A stretch of DNA of 10,397 nt from an uncultured bacterium. Lineage in GTDB: Bacteria > Pseudomonadota > Gammaproteobacteria > Burkholderiales > Burkholderiaceae_D. The position numbers were made by a program, and so were the translations under genes. The DNA is taken from the NCBI GenBank assembly GCA_903872555.1, contig CAIQLE010000276.1:1-10397 (forward strand), in the 5' to 3' direction. The notes beneath the pieces are model-generated. The model did not search any database, was not told the origin of the DNA, and saw only the letters and a list, made by a program, of their open reading frames with translations. The first letter of the stretch is position 1. Each line of letters starts with the position of its first letter. Positions 9,505 through 10,397 of the stretch are shown here, piece after piece.

Positions 9505-10209
9505 TTAGTTCTGAAGTTTAAAGGGTATAGGTACCTGATACCACTCATCCACGGGCTTGCCATCCACACTGGCAGGATGAAAGCGCCAGGTTTTGACGGC
9601 ATCCATGGCCGCCTGATCCAGCCGCGGATAAGCACTGGATGATTTTACTTCGACACTACCGGCCGTGCCGTCGCTTTTGACCAGCACGCGCAGGATGACG
9701 GTGCCCTGTTCACCCAGCCGTTTGGACATAGAGGGATAAACGGGCTTGGCATTGCTGGCGTGATAGCTGGCAGTACTCACCTCGGTACGTGCCACCGGCT
9801 GTGGCGGCGGCGCGGGAGGGGCCGGTGGTGCTGAGGCTGCGGCCGGAGCCGCTGGCGGAGGCGGCGCTGGCGGCGCAGGCCTGGCCGGCGCGGACTCAGA
9901 TGCGACAGGGGGCGGTGCCGGTACGGGCTTAGACGGGACAGGTGCCGGCTGAGGCGCCGGTGTGGGCGGCACGGGTTTGGGTGTGACAGGCTTAGGTGGT
10001 GTCGGTTTGGGCGGTTCCGGTGGCTTAGGCTCAGATCGTGGGGGGGCAGGCTGAAGCAATTGCACGATCAGCGTTGGCTCTTCTTTTTTCTGAACCGGAT
10101 GTTCGAACGCGCCGGATAGCGCCAGACCAAGCACGCTGAGGTGCAAGGCGACAGCGATCGCTGCGGCATATCCTGAAGGTCTGGAAATCATGTGAAGCTT
10201 GCGCAGCAT
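9505..10209 (-). CDS. tonB: TonB energy-transducing protein
   Basis: TonB spans the periplasm and passes energy from ExbB-ExbD to outer-membrane receptors for iron complexes, vitamin B12 and similar ligands. The 234 residues show the full TonB layout. The N-terminal membrane anchor (about 13-32) carries His23, the family's transmembrane histidine. A proline-rich spacer spans about 54-139, first Lys-Pro/Glu-Pro in character (57-98), then Ala-Pro (99-139). The C-terminal domain (about 150-234) has KPVYPSMSKRLGEQGTVILR (155-174), the conserved YP, GTV and the closing AVKTWRFHPA (204-213) and VPIPFKL (226-232). The start at 10209 lies 17 bases past the dapB stop. An alternative ATG is at 10191, and neither has a clear ribosome-binding site, so the first is kept with some doubt. 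The spacer DNA is repetitive and GC-rich, with GGC and GGT runs, as expected. Confidence 0.94.
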   Translation of the reverse strand: MLRKLHMISRPSGYAAAIAVALHLSVLGLALSGAFEHPVQKKEEPTLIVQLLQPAPPRSEPKPPEPPKPTPPKPVTPKPVPPTPAPQPAPVPSKPVPAPPPVASESAPARPAPPAPPPPAAPAAASAPPAPPAPPPQPVARTEVSTASYHASNAKPVYPSMSKRLGEQGTVILRVLVKSDGTAGSVEVKSSSAYPRLDQAAMDAVKTWRFHPASVDGKPVDEWYQVPIPFKLQN

Positions 10210-10226
10210 GCGTGTTCAGTCTGCGC

Positions 10227-10397
<171 letters not shown>

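Noticed and set aside
9780..10080. Repetitive GGC/GGT-rich DNA that could look like a tandem repeat
   Set aside because: It is the coding sequence of the TonB proline-rich spacer. The repetition follows from Pro, Lys and Ala codons.

Overview
This window is an ordinary housekeeping stretch of a betaproteobacterial chromosome, most likely Burkholderiales and perhaps Oxalobacteraceae. The assignment rests on the gene order dapB - leuS - lptE - holA - proA, which I know from that group, and on the style of the protein sequences, such as the LeuRS and ProA N-termini. LptE also implies a Gram-negative cell with lipopolysaccharide. I could not run a search, so genus is not claimed.

Layout from left to right. 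Positions 1-419 hold the 3' part of an unrecognised plus-strand gene that is open at the left edge. Everything else is on the minus strand and is read from right to left: the end of dapB (right edge), tonB, exbB, exbD, an 87-base gap with a strong hairpin and a TATAAT box, leuS, lptE, holA, proA, a HemJ/CopD-type membrane protein, a DsbA-fold isomerase of the 2-hydroxychromene-2-carboxylate family, a 73-base gap with a double-palindrome hairpin, and an RlmL-type RNA methyltransferase. The two strands converge at 420-434. A textbook rho-independent terminator for the plus-strand gene lies inside the 3' end of the convergent methyltransferase gene.

How the genes work together. dapB belongs to lysine/diaminopimelate synthesis. 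tonB-exbB-exbD form a proton-driven energy-transfer complex for outer-membrane transporters. leuS charges tRNA-Leu. lptE serves lipopolysaccharide export. holA is a clamp-loader subunit of DNA polymerase III. proA is a proline biosynthesis enzyme, hemJ is probably a haem synthesis enzyme, and the methyltransferase modifies rRNA. Spacings are short (3 to 20 bases) within two blocks, dapB-tonB-exbB-exbD and leuS-lptE-holA-proA-hemJ-isomerase, so these are probably two consecutive or partly linked operons.

Two starts are placed downstream of the longest open frame because of clear ribosome-binding sites: lptE at a GTG (5588) and exbD at an ATG (8766). I see no insertion sequence, CRISPR array, tRNA, rRNA, phage or defence gene, and no evidence for a previously undescribed system. 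The findings are local features of regulation and annotation.
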